From: Pseudomonas sp. MYb327
GTDB taxonomy: Bacteria; Pseudomonadota; Gammaproteobacteria; Pseudomonadales; Pseudomonadaceae
Direction: 5' to 3'
Assembly (NCBI RefSeq): GCF_040438925.1
Contig: NZ_CP159258.1
Span: 5,045,001-5,109,000, forward strand
DNA: 64,000 nt
The notes under the pieces were generated by a model. That model was not told the DNA's origin and did no database searches. It saw nothing but the letters and a program-made list of their open reading frames with translations. Positions 47,015 to 56,636 of this stretch are shown one piece after another (the stretch's first letter is position 1; each line of letters begins with the position of its first letter). The position numbers were made by a program, and so were the translations under genes.

Positions 47015-47496
47015 CAAGCCCCCTGGCAACCGGAGCAGAGACCAATCACCTCGACGGTCTGGGCTTCGACGATAAACCCGACATCCCTGGCGCTGTGGAT
47101 GATCGCGTCGCTGATGGATTTCTGTTCGAGTTCAATGGCGGCGTGGCAGTCACGGCAAATCAGGAATTGCCCCTGATGCGCGTGCTCCGGGTGATTGCAG
47201 CCGATGAAGGCGTTGAGCGAGGAAATGCGGTGAACGAGGCCGTTGTCCAGGAGGAAATCCAGCGCGCGGTACACGGTCGGCGGCGCGGCGCGGCGGCCGT
47301 CCTGCTCGCTGAGCACGGCGAGGATGTCATAGGCGCCCAACGGTTTGTGGCTTTGCCACACCAGTTCCAGCACCCGCCGACGCAAAGCGGTCAGACGCAG
47401 CCCTTGGCGTGCGCACAGGGCATCGGCCTCGGACAAAGCGCTGTGGACGCAATGAGAGTGGTCGTGAGGACGGCTGGCAATCGGTGTTTTAGGCAT
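47014..47496 (-). CDS. zur: Zinc uptake regulator (Fur family)
   Basis: 160 residues. Winged-helix N-terminal domain ([40 protein letters not shown]), then a dimerisation domain with [12 protein letters not shown] and LCSGCQ (CxxC pairs for structural zinc) and HPEHAHQ. When zinc-loaded, Zur represses znu genes. It is the first gene of zur-znuC-znuB and is divergent from znuA, with a 66-nt gap. Confidence 0.95.
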   Translation of the reverse strand: MPKTPIASRPHDHSHCVHSALSEADALCARQGLRLTALRRRVLELVWQSHKPLGAYDILAVLSEQDGRRAAPPTVYRALDFLLDNGLVHRISSLNAFIGCNHPEHAHQGQFLICRDCHAAIELEQKSISDAIIHSARDVGFIVEAQTVEVIGLCSGCQGA

Positions 47497-47518
47497 GGGC
47501 GGCGACGAGTTTTGTGAG

Positions 47519-47537
47519 AGACGTTATTATGTTACCC
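47519..47537. promoter_or_regulatory. Candidate Zur operator between zur and znuA
   Basis: GTTATTATGTTAC (47523-47535) resembles half of the Zur consensus (GTTATAATATAAC). The arms are only partly symmetric, so placement is tentative. The gap is only 66 nt, so one site could control both directions. Confidence 0.35.
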
Positions 47538-47562
47538 GTTCTCGCCTCTTCGAGTAGTCATC

Positions 47563-48483
47563 GTGCCCCGACTTTTTCCTATCTTTGTCGCATTTTTCGC
47601 AAGTTTTCTGCTGATCGGTTCAGCCCAAGCCGAGGTCAAGGTCCTCACCAGTATCAAGCCCCTGCAGCTGATCGCTGCCGCGGTGCAGGACGGCGTGGCG
47701 ATTCCGGAAGTCTTGCTTCCACCCGGCGCCTCACCTCACAACTACGCCTTGCGCCCGTCCGACGTACGGAAGGTGCAATCGGTGGATTTGCTGTACTGGA
47801 TCGGACCGGACATGGAAGGTTTCCTGCCGCGCGTGCTCAATGGTCGTACGCTGCCAAGCGTTGCCGTGCAGGATCTACCCGGCCTCAAGCTTCGCCATTT
47901 CGCCGAAGACAACCATTCCCATGCCGAAGAAGCCGACGAGCATGACCACGATCACCGTCCGGGCACCCTCGATGCGCATTTGTGGTTGTCACCGATCAAT
48001 GCCCGCGTCATCGCCACGAAAATGGCAGCCGACCTGAGTGCGGCCGATCCGGAAAATGCCGTGCGCTATCAGAGCAACCTCAAAGCCTTCGATGAACGTC
48101 TGGATGCGCTCGATTTGCGACTGAAGAAACGTCTGGCTGGAATTGAGGGCAAACCCTACTTCGTGTTCCACGAAGCCTTCGACTATTTCGAAGACGCCTA
48201 CGGCCTCAAGCACGCCGGCGTGTTCAGTGTCGCGGCCGAAGTGCAACCCGGCGCCCAACACGTGGCGGCCATGCGCGCGCGTTTGCAGGAAGTGGGCAAG
48301 ACTTGCGTGTTCAGCGAACCACCGCTGCGCCCACGCCTGGCGGAAACCCTGGTGGCAGGCCTGCCGGTGAAACTGGCGGAACTGGATGCGCTGGGTGGTT
48401 ACACGCCAGCGACTGCCCAGGGCTACGAGCAGGTATTGGAAAAATTGGGGAATGATTTGGCGGGATGCCTGGAGTCGTTGTAA
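47563..48483 (+). CDS. znuA: Zinc ABC transporter substrate-binding protein
   Basis: 306 residues. Signal peptide MPRLFPIFVAFFASFLLIGS then cluster 9 binding protein with ligands in PPGASPHNYALRPSD, the charged His-rich loop (HSHAEEADEHDHDH, about residues 119-132), DAHLWLSPINARV and FVFHEAFDYFEDAYG. It captures zinc in the periplasm. The start is GTG 47563, with no strong Shine-Dalgarno sequence. Divergent from zur. Confidence 0.94.
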   Translation: MPRLFPIFVAFFASFLLIGSAQAEVKVLTSIKPLQLIAAAVQDGVAIPEVLLPPGASPHNYALRPSDVRKVQSVDLLYWIGPDMEGFLPRVLNGRTLPSVAVQDLPGLKLRHFAEDNHSHAEEADEHDHDHRPGTLDAHLWLSPINARVIATKMAADLSAADPENAVRYQSNLKAFDERLDALDLRLKKRLAGIEGKPYFVFHEAFDYFEDAYGLKHAGVFSVAAEVQPGAQHVAAMRARLQEVGKTCVFSEPPLRPRLAETLVAGLPVKLAELDALGGYTPATAQGYEQVLEKLGNDLAGCLESL

Positions 48484-48506
48484 CCCCCAAAAAAGATTAC
48501 AGCCCT

Positions 48507-48607
48507 TGTAGGAGCCGGCTTGCTGGCGATGGACTCAAGGGCGCTGCGTTTATCCGTGTCCCTACGCGTTATCGCTAACGGCCATCGCCAGCAAGCCGGC
48601 TCCTACA
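48507..48607. repeat. REP-type inverted repeat after znuA
   Basis: A 26-nt arm (48507-48532, TGTAGGAGCCGGCTTGCTGG...) is repeated as its reverse complement at 48582-48607. It lies between convergent znuA and thrB. Confidence 0.92.
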
Positions 48608-48634
48608 GAGTTACGCATATCTGATTTTTTGCGT

Positions 48635-49588
48635 TTAGAGCGCGAAAGGCAGCGGTGTATTGACCTTCTGCCGCTGCGCCAGGCGCAACTGAAACTCCAT
48701 CGGATCGTGAATCAACACGTCCTGCCCTGCAAAAGACTCCGCCGCAATCAAGCGTGACAACCAGAACCGCACGCATGCCACCCGCAGCATGGTCGGCCAC
48801 AACTCTGCCTCGGCAGCGGTGAACGGACGCAGTGCCGCATAAGCTCCCAGCAACGCCCGAGCCCGTGGCCCGTCGATCAAACCATCGTCGTCCGAACACC
48901 AGTCATTCAAGGCAATCGCCACGTCGTAGAGCATTGGCCCCGAGCAGGCGTTGTAGAAATCGATCAACCCGGTCAGGTGCGTGCCTTCGAACATCGCGTT
49001 ATCGCGGAACAGGTCGGCGTGAATATTTGCCCGTGGCAGCGCCAGAATTTTTTCTTTCTGCTGAGTGATTTCGTCCAGCGCCCGCTGCAGCAGCGCTCGC
49101 GGTTCGTCATTCAAGTGCGACAGAAACTGCGTGCCCTCTTCCAGCATCCAGTCCAGACCGCGATCGGTTTTGCGCTTGATCATGTTTCCGGCCTGGGTGG
49201 CCAGGTGCAGATGTGCCAGCAAATCGCCCACCTGCGCGCAATGTTGCGCGTTGGCCTGCTTGATGTGTTTGCCAGCCAGGCGTGGCTGCAACAGCGCAGG
49301 CTTGCCAGCCAGTTCGCGCAAGGCCACGCCGTCGGTGGTGCGCAGGGCGTACGGCACCGGCAGGTCGGCTTCATGCAGCACATCGAGCAGTTCGATGAAG
49401 AACGGCATCTCCTGAACCGGGCCGCGCTCAACCAGCGTCAGGACGAATTCGCCCTGCTCCAGGCTGATAAAGAAATTGGTGTTTTCGCTACCGGCGGCAA
49501 TCCCCTGGAAATCAAGCAGGCGGCCGAGGCCATAAGGGGCGAGAAAAGCTTCCAGCTCGGGCCGAGCCAGGGGGGTGAACACAGACAT
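48635..49588 (-). CDS. thrB: Homoserine kinase
   Basis: 317 residues of the APH-like ThrB type found in Pseudomonas (not the GHMP type of E. coli). IAAGSENTNFFISLEQGEFV is the N-lobe, IHADLFRDNAMFEGTHLTGL the catalytic loop (HADLFRDN), and IDFYNACSGPMLYDVAI the metal-binding stretch. It phosphorylates homoserine in threonine biosynthesis. No strong Shine-Dalgarno is visible before the start at 49588. It follows the DUF2782 gene by 57 nt and may be transcribed with it. Confidence 0.94.
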   Translation of the reverse strand: MSVFTPLARPELEAFLAPYGLGRLLDFQGIAAGSENTNFFISLEQGEFVLTLVERGPVQEMPFFIELLDVLHEADLPVPYALRTTDGVALRELAGKPALLQPRLAGKHIKQANAQHCAQVGDLLAHLHLATQAGNMIKRKTDRGLDWMLEEGTQFLSHLNDEPRALLQRALDEITQQKEKILALPRANIHADLFRDNAMFEGTHLTGLIDFYNACSGPMLYDVAIALNDWCSDDDGLIDGPRARALLGAYAALRPFTAAEAELWPTMLRVACVRFWLSRLIAAESFAGQDVLIHDPMEFQLRLAQRQKVNTPLPFAL

Positions 49589-49645
49589 GATTAAACTGCC
49601 AGTACGGGCGCCGCTCTAGGGCCAGCGCCGATTGAAATTAAGAAA

Positions 49646-49936
49646 CTATTTCCACTCAAAGATCTTCCACGACGGAATCAGCATATCCGGCTGATCCGAG
49701 CGGATAAAGTTTGCATCGGTTCCGTCCGCACGTACCAGAAAGTACGGTTTGCCGCCCTTGGGAGTGACCTGGATGGCGTACAGGAAGCCATTCTGGCGGT
49801 ACTCCTTGATCGTATTGTCGCCTTCCGTGCGAATGGTTACATCCGGTTCCGGTGATGGCGCATCGTCCGCCGCCATCACGGCCAACGGTGTGATTGCAAA
49901 CAAGCCAGCCAGCAACAGGCGATTTAGTGTGCGCAT
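49646..49936 (-). CDS. DUF2782 small exported protein
   Basis: 96 residues with a signal peptide (LLLAGLFAITPLAVMA) and a short beta-rich mature domain (VTIRTEGDNTIKEYRQNGFL, PKGGKPYFLVRADG, DMLIPSWKIFEW). Conserved between thrB and polA in pseudomonads. Function unknown. AAGG precedes the start. It diverges from polA. Confidence 0.88.
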   Translation of the reverse strand: MRTLNRLLLAGLFAITPLAVMAADDAPSPEPDVTIRTEGDNTIKEYRQNGFLYAIQVTPKGGKPYFLVRADGTDANFIRSDQPDMLIPSWKIFEWK

Positions 49937-50010
49937 GATAACCTTGTCCCTTTGTCGTCAACGGTCCCGCTATTCTAGCGCCGGACCCGCCGAAAAGGTT
50001 GATCCTGCTC

Positions 50011-52815
50011 ATGAGCCAAGCCCCCCTCGTCCTGGTGGACGGTTCTTCTTACCTCTACCGCGCCTTTCACGCGCTGCCACCGCTGACCACCTCCAAAGGC
50101 CTGCCGACCGGTGCGGTCAAGGGCGTGTTGAACATGCTCAAGAGCCTGCGCAAGCAGTATCCGGACAGTCCGTTCGCCGTGGTGTTCGACGCCAAGGGTG
50201 GGACTTTTCGCGATGACATGTACGCCGAATACAAGGCCAACCGTCCGAGCATGCCAGACGACATGCGCGTGCAAATCGAACCCTTGCACCAGAGCGTGAT
50301 CGCGCTGGGCTTCCCGCTGCTGTGCGTCGAAGGCGTCGAGGCCGATGATGTGATCGGCACCCTGGCCCGCAGCAGCGCGGCTGCCGATCGCCCGGTGATC
50401 ATCTCCACCGGCGACAAAGACATGGCGCAACTGGTCGACGGCCACATTACCTTGGTCAATACCATGACCGGTAGCAGCATGGACGTGGAGGGCGTGAAGG
50501 AGAAATTCGGCGTCGCTCCCGAGCAGATCATCGATTATCTGGCACTCATGGGCGATTCTTCGGACAACATTCCGGGCGTTCCGGGTATCGGTCCTAAGAC
50601 CGCTTCCGGTTTATTGGTGGGGGTGAATGGCGGTCTGACCGAGCTCTATGCGCAACTCGACATCGTACCAACCCTGCCGATTCGCGGCGCCAAGACCCTG
50701 CCGGCCAAGCTCGAAGAACACAAGGAAATGGCGTTCCTGTCCTATCAATTGGCGACCATCAAGGTCGACGTGCCGTTGGACATCGGCCTCGATGACCTGC
50801 AAATGGGTGCGGAAGATCCGGACAAGCTCTACGAGCTGTATACCCTGCTGGAATTCAAGAGCTGGCTGAACGACCTCGATCGCGACGCCAAGCGTCTCGA
50901 GCTGAGCAGTGCCGCCGAGCCTGCGCCAGTCGCTGATTTGTTCAGCGCAACCGAGGCCGAAACGCCGGTTGCCGTTGCTGAGGCCGCTTATGAAACCATC
51001 CTCGACCAGGCTCGTTTCGACGTCTGGCTGGAGAAACTGAACAACGCCAAGCTGTTCGCCTTCGACACCGAAACCACCGGCATCGACGCGCAGCAGGCGC
51101 AATTGGTGGGTCTTTCTTTCGCCGTGCAGGCCAATGAAGCGGCTTACATTCCGCTGACGCACTCCTACATCGGTGTACCCGAGCAACTGGATCGTGACAC
51201 CGTATTGCGCGCCCTCAAGCCGATTCTGGAAGATCCGAACAAGCTCAAGGTCGGCCAACATGCCAAGTTCGACATGAACATACTGGCCAACTGCGCCATC
51301 GGCGGCGATCAGGCCAACGGCATCACCGTGCGCGGCATTGCCTTTGACACCATGCTTGAGTCCTACGTGCTCAACTCCACGGCCACTCGCCATGACATGG
51401 ACAGCCTGGCTCTGAAGTACCTGGATCACACCACCGTGAGTTTCCAGGACATCGCCGGCAAGGGCGCGAAACAGCTGACGTTCGACCAGATCGCCCTGGA
51501 ACAGGCCGGCCCGTATGCCGCCGAAGACGCCGACATCACTTTGCGTCTGCATCAGACACTCTTCGAAAAGCTGAACGCGATCCCGAGCCTCGCCAGTGTG
51601 CTGACCGACATCGAAATTCCTCTGGTGCCAGTGCTGGCGCGTATCGAGCGCCAGGGCGCTTTCGTCGATGCTGCCCTGCTCGGCGTGCAAAGTATCGAAC
51701 TGGGCGACAAGATGGTCGCGCTTGAGCGCGAAGCCTTCGAAATTGCCGGTGAAGAATTCAACCTGGGTTCGCCCAAGCAGCTCGGCGTCATTCTCTACGA
51801 GAAGCTTGGTTTGCCGGTGCTGAAGAAAACCGCCAAGGGCCAGCCGTCCACCGCCGAAGAGGTGCTGGCCAAACTCGCCGAGGACGATTACCGCTTGCCT
51901 AAAGTGCTCATGGAATACCGTTCCATGAGCAAGCTGAAAAGCACGTACACCGATCGCTTGCCGGAACAGATCAATCCGCGCACCGGGCGCATCCACACTT
52001 CGTACCACCAAGCCGTGGCGTCCACCGGTCGTCTGTCCTCCAGCGATCCGAACCTGCAGAACATCCCGGTACGCACCGCTGAAGGGCGTCGCATCCGTCA
52101 GGCATTCGTCGCACCGACCGGCTACAAACTGCTGGCGGCGGACTATTCGCAGATCGAATTGCGGATCATGGCGCACCTGTCCAAGGATGAAGGCCTGATG
52201 AACGCCTTCCGCCACAATCTGGACGTGCACACCGCAACCGCCGCCGAGGTGTTCAAGGTCGAACTCACTGAAGTGACCTCCGACCAGCGCCGCAGCGCCA
52301 AGGCGATCAACTTCGGCCTGATCTACGGCATGGGCGCGCAGAAGCTCGGCAAAGACATCGGGGTCGACACCAAGACCGCCAAGGCCTATATCGATACGTA
52401 CTTCGCCCGTTATCCCGGCGTGCGCGAGTACATGGACCGCACCCGTGCGCAGGCGGCAGATCAGGGCTTCGTCGAAACCTTCTTCGGCCGCCGGTTGTAC
52501 CTGCCGGAGATCAACTCCAACAAACCGCAAGAGCGCGCCGCTGCCGAGCGCACGGCGATCAACGCCCCGATGCAGGGCACCGCGGCGGACATCATCAAGA
52601 AAGCCATGGTCGCAGTGGATAACTGGCTGACCTCTTCCGGCCTCGATGCCAAGGTCATCCTGCAAGTGCACGATGAATTGGTACTTGAGGTGCGTGAAGA
52701 CCTTGTCGACCAGGTCAGCGAGGAAATTCGTCTGCACATGAGCGGCGCGGCGAAGCTGGATGTTCCGCTGCTGGTTGAGGTTGGTGTTGGAAATAATTGG
52801 GATGAGGCGCACTAA
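50011..52815 (+). CDS. polA: DNA polymerase I
   Basis: 934 residues. 5'-3' exonuclease domain about 1-290 ([29 protein letters not shown]), 3'-5' exonuclease about 340-530 ([14 protein letters not shown] with DxE at about 351-353), and polymerase from about 560 ([47 protein letters not shown] near 886). It fills repair gaps and removes RNA primers. ATG 50011 has AAGG upstream; a TTG at 49999 would add four residues. Downstream is the ErsA-like sRNA, as in other pseudomonads. Confidence 0.97.
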   Translation: MSQAPLVLVDGSSYLYRAFHALPPLTTSKGLPTGAVKGVLNMLKSLRKQYPDSPFAVVFDAKGGTFRDDMYAEYKANRPSMPDDMRVQIEPLHQSVIALGFPLLCVEGVEADDVIGTLARSSAAADRPVIISTGDKDMAQLVDGHITLVNTMTGSSMDVEGVKEKFGVAPEQIIDYLALMGDSSDNIPGVPGIGPKTASGLLVGVNGGLTELYAQLDIVPTLPIRGAKTLPAKLEEHKEMAFLSYQLATIKVDVPLDIGLDDLQMGAEDPDKLYELYTLLEFKSWLNDLDRDAKRLELSSAAEPAPVADLFSATEAETPVAVAEAAYETILDQARFDVWLEKLNNAKLFAFDTETTGIDAQQAQLVGLSFAVQANEAAYIPLTHSYIGVPEQLDRDTVLRALKPILEDPNKLKVGQHAKFDMNILANCAIGGDQANGITVRGIAFDTMLESYVLNSTATRHDMDSLALKYLDHTTVSFQDIAGKGAKQLTFDQIALEQAGPYAAEDADITLRLHQTLFEKLNAIPSLASVLTDIEIPLVPVLARIERQGAFVDAALLGVQSIELGDKMVALEREAFEIAGEEFNLGSPKQLGVILYEKLGLPVLKKTAKGQPSTAEEVLAKLAEDDYRLPKVLMEYRSMSKLKSTYTDRLPEQINPRTGRIHTSYHQAVASTGRLSSSDPNLQNIPVRTAEGRRIRQAFVAPTGYKLLAADYSQIELRIMAHLSKDEGLMNAFRHNLDVHTATAAEVFKVELTEVTSDQRRSAKAINFGLIYGMGAQKLGKDIGVDTKTAKAYIDTYFARYPGVREYMDRTRAQAADQGFVETFFGRRLYLPEINSNKPQERAAAERTAINAPMQGTAADIIKKAMVAVDNWLTSSGLDAKVILQVHDELVLEVREDLVDQVSEEIRLHMSGAAKLDVPLLVEVGVGNNWDEAH

Positions 52816-52925
52816 ACCGTCTGAAATGCGCGCTCTGCTGCGGCAAAGTGCCGCGGCGGAAGAGGCATAAGGCATTTAGTCCAGTAAACGCTTTGGCTTA
52901 TTCCAAAGACGTTAGAAAATATTCT

Positions 52926-52953
52926 GAACTAATCCGGGGTTTCGCTACTCAGA
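52926..52953 (+). promoter_or_regulatory. AlgU (sigma-22/RpoE-type) promoter of the ErsA-like sRNA
   Basis: GAACTA (52926-52931), a 17-nt spacer and TCAGA (52949-52953) match the AlgU consensus GAACTT-N16/17-TCTGA at 9 of 11 positions. Transcription would begin around 52958-52962. Confidence 0.65.
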
Positions 52954-52959
52954 GTTACT

Positions 52960-53090
52960 GAATGGCTGGTGAAGCCCTTCGATGCTCCTATGTTGTGTTA
53001 AGTGTTGGCAGATATCTGGACCCCGCCCTAGCGGTCTAGAACTTGGACCCCGAACTTCCCCCTCCCCATAAGAAGTCCGGGGTTTTTTTT
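52960..53090 (+). ncRNA. ersA: ErsA/Spot 42-like small RNA downstream of polA
   Basis: Inferred transcript of about 131 nt from just after the AlgU-like promoter to a strong terminator. The terminator stem pairs ACCCCGAACTT (about 53047-53057) with AAGTCCGGGGT (53073-53083), one mismatch, then T8 ending 53090. P. aeruginosa ErsA is a sigma-22-dependent RNA of about 132 nt in exactly this place between polA and engB, the location of spf (Spot 42) in E. coli. It contains C-rich single-stranded stretches (GGACCCCGCCC, CCCCCTCCCC), fitting base-pairing with target mRNAs. Exact 5' end not determined. Confidence 0.78.
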
Positions 53091-53101
53091 GCCTGTAGCT
53101 T

Positions 53102-53743
53102 TTACTCGCCCACCTCGGCGCCCTTGTCCGCCAGTTCCATCCAGCCTGCCAATACAGTGTAGGCGTCTTCCAGACCCATGCGTTTTGGCGCCGAAAAAAG
53201 CTGAATCGTGACGGCATCGCCCCAACCCTTGCGAATTTCCGACTGAACCTTGAGCAGCGTATTCTTGGCCGCGCCGTAAGTCAGCTTGTCCGCTTTGGTC
53301 AGCAGAATGTGCATCGGCATACCGCTGGCAACCGCCCAATCGAGCATCAACAAGTCGAAGTCGGTCATTGGATGACGGATGTCCATCATCAAAATCAGAC
53401 CCTTCAAACTCTCGCGGCTTCCCAGATACGCTTCCAGGTGGCGCTGCCAGTGTTGCTTGAGCGGAATCGGTACTTTTGCATAACCGTAACCCGGCAGGTC
53501 GACCAGACGACGTTCATCGTCTAGCTTGAAGAAGTTCAACAGCTGAGTGCGACCCGGAGTTTTCGAGGTACGCGCCAGGCTGGCATGGGTCAGTGTGTTA
53601 AGCGCACTGGACTTGCCGGCGTTGGAACGCCCGGCGAAGGCGACTTCGAAACCTTCGTCATCCGGACATTGGTCGACTTTGGCGGCGCTGAGCATGAAGG
53701 TGGACTGTTGGCACAGACCGAGGATGGGATTCTTGAGTTGCAT
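53102..53743 (-). CDS. engB: Ribosome biogenesis GTP-binding protein EngB (YihA/YsxC)
   Basis: 213-residue GTPase. G1 [16 protein letters not shown]2/G3 [11 protein letters not shown] and [13 protein letters not shown]4 LTKADKL, G5 LFSAPKRMG. It aids large-subunit assembly. The start [13 protein letters not shown] at 53743 fits the family; the earlier ATG at 53908 would overlap the divergent cytochrome promoter. Its 3' end lies 11 nt from the ErsA terminator. Confidence 0.95.
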   Translation of the reverse strand: MQLKNPILGLCQQSTFMLSAAKVDQCPDDEGFEVAFAGRSNAGKSSALNTLTHASLARTSKTPGRTQLLNFFKLDDERRLVDLPGYGYAKVPIPLKQHWQRHLEAYLGSRESLKGLILMMDIRHPMTDFDLLMLDWAVASGMPMHILLTKADKLTYGAAKNTLLKVQSEIRKGWGDAVTIQLFSAPKRMGLEDAYTVLAGWMELADKGAEVGE

Positions 53744-53934
53744 GGGATTTCCGATGTGGGAGGCGCCGGGAATGGGCGCGGCAAGCAGTGTCGCTTCCGT
53801 TTCAGTGACGCCAGTATATAATGCCGCAGATTTTGTGTGCGCTTTGTCCCAGCGTAGGATGAAGTTCACGAGAGCGACAGACCTTGATTGCGCATTAGAA
53901 CGCAGCACGCTCTCAACCCTGAAAAGGTCGTTTT

Positions 53935-54225
53935 ATGACGAAATGGCTGCTAGCTGCCGGTGTCTTGATGCCGCTTTACAGCGCTCAGGCTACACAGGAT
54001 CCGGAAGCTGTGTACAACCGTGTTTGTGGTGCCTGTCATTCCGGCCAACTACCCATGGCGCCCCGCAAGGGCGATCAGGAAGCTTGGACGCCGAGGTTGG
54101 CGAAAGGTATGGAGACGCTGGTGCAACACGTGACCCAGGGTTTCAAGGCGATGCCGCCGCGTGGTTTGTGCATGGACTGCAGTGCCGAGGATTACCAGGC
54201 CATCATCCACTGGATGAGCGAGTGA
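53935..54225 (+). CDS. c5-like monoheme cytochrome c
   Basis: 96 residues. Signal peptide (WLLAAGVLMPLYSAQA) and one heme c site, CGACH, near residue 31. The axial Met is probably in KAMPPRGLCMDC. A pair of extra cysteines (GLCMDCS) is typical of cytochrome c5. Small periplasmic electron carrier. AAAAGG precedes the ATG. It is 46 nt before the cytochrome c4 gene and co-transcribed with it. Confidence 0.92.
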   Translation: MTKWLLAAGVLMPLYSAQATQDPEAVYNRVCGACHSGQLPMAPRKGDQEAWTPRLAKGMETLVQHVTQGFKAMPPRGLCMDCSAEDYQAIIHWMSE

Positions 54226-54271
54226 TCCCGGTCCATAACTCTTTAACCCTTAGCCGTAGTTGGATTAGCTG

Positions 54272-54901
54272 ATGAACAAATTGATCGTGAGTCTGCTGTT
54301 GACCGTGGGAATCTCCGGCATTGCCCATGCTGCAGGTGAGCCAGTAAAACCTGGTGACGCCGCCGCAGGCCAGGCAAAAGCCGCCGTATGTGGTGCCTGC
54401 CATGGCCCGGATGGCAACAGCATGGCGCCAAACTTTCCAAAACTGGCAGGGCAAGGTGAACGCTACCTGACCAAGCAGCTGCACGACATCAAGTCGGGCA
54501 AGCGCACCGTTCTGGAAATGACGGGCCTGTTGACCAACCTGAGCGACCAGGATCTGGCGGACATCGCCGCCTATTTCGCCAGCCAGAAAGGCAGCGTCGG
54601 CGCCGCCGACCCGAAAATCGTGGCTCGCGGTGAAGCCCTGTTCCGCGGCGGCAACCTTGCCGAAGGCCTGCCATCGTGCACCGGTTGCCACTCGCCAAAC
54701 GGCGCAGGCAACGCGGCCGCCGGCTTCCCGCATCTCGGTGGACAACACGCTCAATACGTCGCCAAGCAACTCACCGACTTCCGCAAGGAAGAAGGGGGTC
54801 GCAACAACGACGGCGATACCAAACCAATGCAAAGCATTGCCAAAAAGCTGAGCGACGAAGACATCGCCGCACTGTCCAGCTACATTCAGGGCCTGCACTA
54901 A
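54272..54901 (+). CDS. Diheme cytochrome c4
   Basis: 209 residues, signal peptide (IVSLLLTVGISGIAHA) then two cytochrome c domains with CGACHGPDG and CTGCHSPNG. Axial Met residues are probably in VLEMTGLL and TKPMQSIA. It carries electrons in the periplasm to terminal oxidases, including the aa3 and cbb3 types. A terminator follows at 54979. Confidence 0.94.
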   Translation: MNKLIVSLLLTVGISGIAHAAGEPVKPGDAAAGQAKAAVCGACHGPDGNSMAPNFPKLAGQGERYLTKQLHDIKSGKRTVLEMTGLLTNLSDQDLADIAAYFASQKGSVGAADPKIVARGEALFRGGNLAEGLPSCTGCHSPNGAGNAAAGFPHLGGQHAQYVAKQLTDFRKEEGGRNNDGDTKPMQSIAKKLSDEDIAALSSYIQGLH

Positions 54902-54978
54902 GATCGGCGAATCGGGCGTTGATCGGGACGTACATCTCCTGCAACGTTAACGCTCGATTAATCCGTCGCAGCAAGTAT

Positions 54979-55007
54979 AAAAAGGGTGGCTTTGGCCGCC
55001 CTTTTTT
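54979..55007 (+). terminator. Terminator after the cytochrome c4 gene
   Basis: AAAGGGTGGC (54981-54990) and GCCGCCCTTT (54995-55004) pair with one G-U wobble across a 4-nt loop, followed by a T run to 55007. Confidence 0.9.
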
Positions 55008-55101
55008 GTGGCCGCTGCCGTTACACTACAGAACTCAGGCCCGCCATGACCTGTCTGAAAACAGGTCGCGCGAGGCGATAAAATTTGTCCAGGAGTAAAG
55101 C

Positions 55102-55743
55102 ATGCGTAATCTGATCATCAGCGCCGCACTCGTCGCTGCCAGCCTGTTCGGCATGACTGCCCAGGCCGCCGAAGCACCCGCTGCCCCTTATGTTGAACTG
55201 AGCAATCCGGTTCCGGTTGCCGTGCCTGGCAAGATCGAAGTAGTAGAGCTGTTCTGGTACGGCTGCCCGCACTGCTACGCGTTCGAACCAGTGATCAATC
55301 CTTGGGTCGAGAAGCTGCCTTCCGACGTGAATTTCGTTCGCATCCCTGCCATGTTCGGCGGCCCTTGGGACGCGCACGGCCAAATGTTCCTGACCCTCGA
55401 AGCCATGGGTGTCGAGCACAAGGTGCACGCTGCGGTGTTCAATGCCATTCAGAAAGAACACAAGAAGCTGGTCGACAAGAACGAAATGGCGGACTTCCTG
55501 GCTACTCAGGGCGTAGACAAGGACAAGTTCCTGGCCACGTTCGACTCCTTCGCCATCAAGGGCCAGATCAACAAGGCCCGCGAACTGGCCAAGAAATATG
55601 AAATCACCGGGGTTCCGACCATGATCGTCAACGGCAAATACCGTTTTGACGTGGGTTCTGCCGGCGGAGCTGAACAAGCCCTGCAACTGGCCGATAAACT
55701 GGTCGATCAAGAGCGAGCGGCTAACAAGGCTGCCGCCAACTAA
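55102..55743 (+). CDS. dsbA: Thiol:disulfide interchange protein DsbA
   Basis: 213 residues. Signal peptide (NLIISAALVAASLFGMTAQA) and thioredoxin fold with the redox site CPHC (C55-C58 in FWYGCPHCYAFEP) and the cis-Pro loop ITGVPTMIVNGKY. It introduces disulfides in exported proteins; this suits the many cysteine-containing exported proteins nearby. CCAGGAG precedes the ATG. Together with the EEP and GGDEF genes it is close enough (14 nt) to be one transcript. Confidence 0.96.
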   Translation: MRNLIISAALVAASLFGMTAQAAEAPAAPYVELSNPVPVAVPGKIEVVELFWYGCPHCYAFEPVINPWVEKLPSDVNFVRIPAMFGGPWDAHGQMFLTLEAMGVEHKVHAAVFNAIQKEHKKLVDKNEMADFLATQGVDKDKFLATFDSFAIKGQINKARELAKKYEITGVPTMIVNGKYRFDVGSAGGAEQALQLADKLVDQERAANKAAAN

Positions 55744-55757
55744 GCGAGACGCCTGCC

Positions 55758-56636
55758 ATGCGCCGCTGGGGAACTGAACGCGTCGTTGGCCTGCATGATC
55801 CGCGGGTCAACGAACATCACCTGGAATCCACGGGCCTGCCCGCAGATAGCCGTCTGCGCTTGCTCAGTTTCAACATCCAGGTCGGTATCAGTACCGAGCG
55901 CTATCGGCATTACCTGACCCGAAGCTGGCAACACTTGTTACCGCATATCGGGCGCGGGGACAATCTGCAAAAAATCGGCAGCCTGCTGGGCGACTTCGAT
56001 CTGGTCGCCTTGCAGGAAGCCGATGGCGGCAGTCTGCGTTCCGGCTACGTCAATCAGGTCGAACACCTGGCGCAGCTCGGCGCTTTTCCCTACTGGTATC
56101 AACAACTCAATCGCAATCTCGGTCGACTCGGCCAGCACAGCAATGGCGTGCTCAGCCGCCTGCGTCCGTGGGCGATTGAAGATCATCCGTTGCCGGGGCC
56201 CAAGGGTCGCGGGGCGATTCTGGTGCGCTTCGGCGAAGGCCCGGAAGCCTTGGTCGTGGTGATGATGCACCTCGCACTGGGCGCTCGCGCCCGTAGCCTG
56301 CAACTGGCTTACATCCGCGAATTGATTGGTGGCTACAAACACCAAGTGTTGATGGGCGACATGAACACCCATGCCAGTGACCTGCTGCAAAACTCTCCGT
56401 TGCGCGACCTCGGCCTGCTGGCCCCGCAACTGGAAGCGACATTCCCCAGCTGGCGCCCACAGCGTTGCCTGGACCACATTCTTCTGAGCCCGAGTCTGAC
56501 CCTTGAAAAGGTCGAGGTGCTGGCCCAACCCATTTCCGATCACCTGCCGGTCGCGGTAGAGATACGTCTGCCGGGTTCGCTCACGGCTGATGCATTCCCC
56601 GCGTTGAGTCCTGCCCTTCGCGGAACCCCTGAATGA
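55758..56636 (+). CDS. Endonuclease/exonuclease/phosphatase-family protein
   Basis: 292 residues of the EEP superfamily. Hallmarks: RLRLLSFNIQVGIST (Asn), LVALQEADGG (Glu), LMGDMNTHAS (GDxN), and RCLDHILLSP plus ISDHLPVAVEI (DH and SDHxP). It could cleave phosphodiesters in nucleic acids, phospholipids or inositol phosphates. No signal peptide, so cytosolic. It overlaps the diguanylate cyclase gene by 4 nt, so both are probably regulated together. Substrate unknown. Confidence 0.9.
   Translation: MRRWGTERVVGLHDPRVNEHHLESTGLPADSRLRLLSFNIQVGISTERYRHYLTRSWQHLLPHIGRGDNLQKIGSLLGDFDLVALQEADGGSLRSGYVNQVEHLAQLGAFPYWYQQLNRNLGRLGQHSNGVLSRLRPWAIEDHPLPGPKGRGAILVRFGEGPEALVVVMMHLALGARARSLQLAYIRELIGGYKHQVLMGDMNTHASDLLQNSPLRDLGLLAPQLEATFPSWRPQRCLDHILLSPSLTLEKVEVLAQPISDHLPVAVEIRLPGSLTADAFPALSPALRGTPE

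Noticed and set aside
50611..52875. 754-codon minus-strand frame across polA
   Set aside because: Antisense shadow of DNA polymerase I, low-complexity composition without domains.
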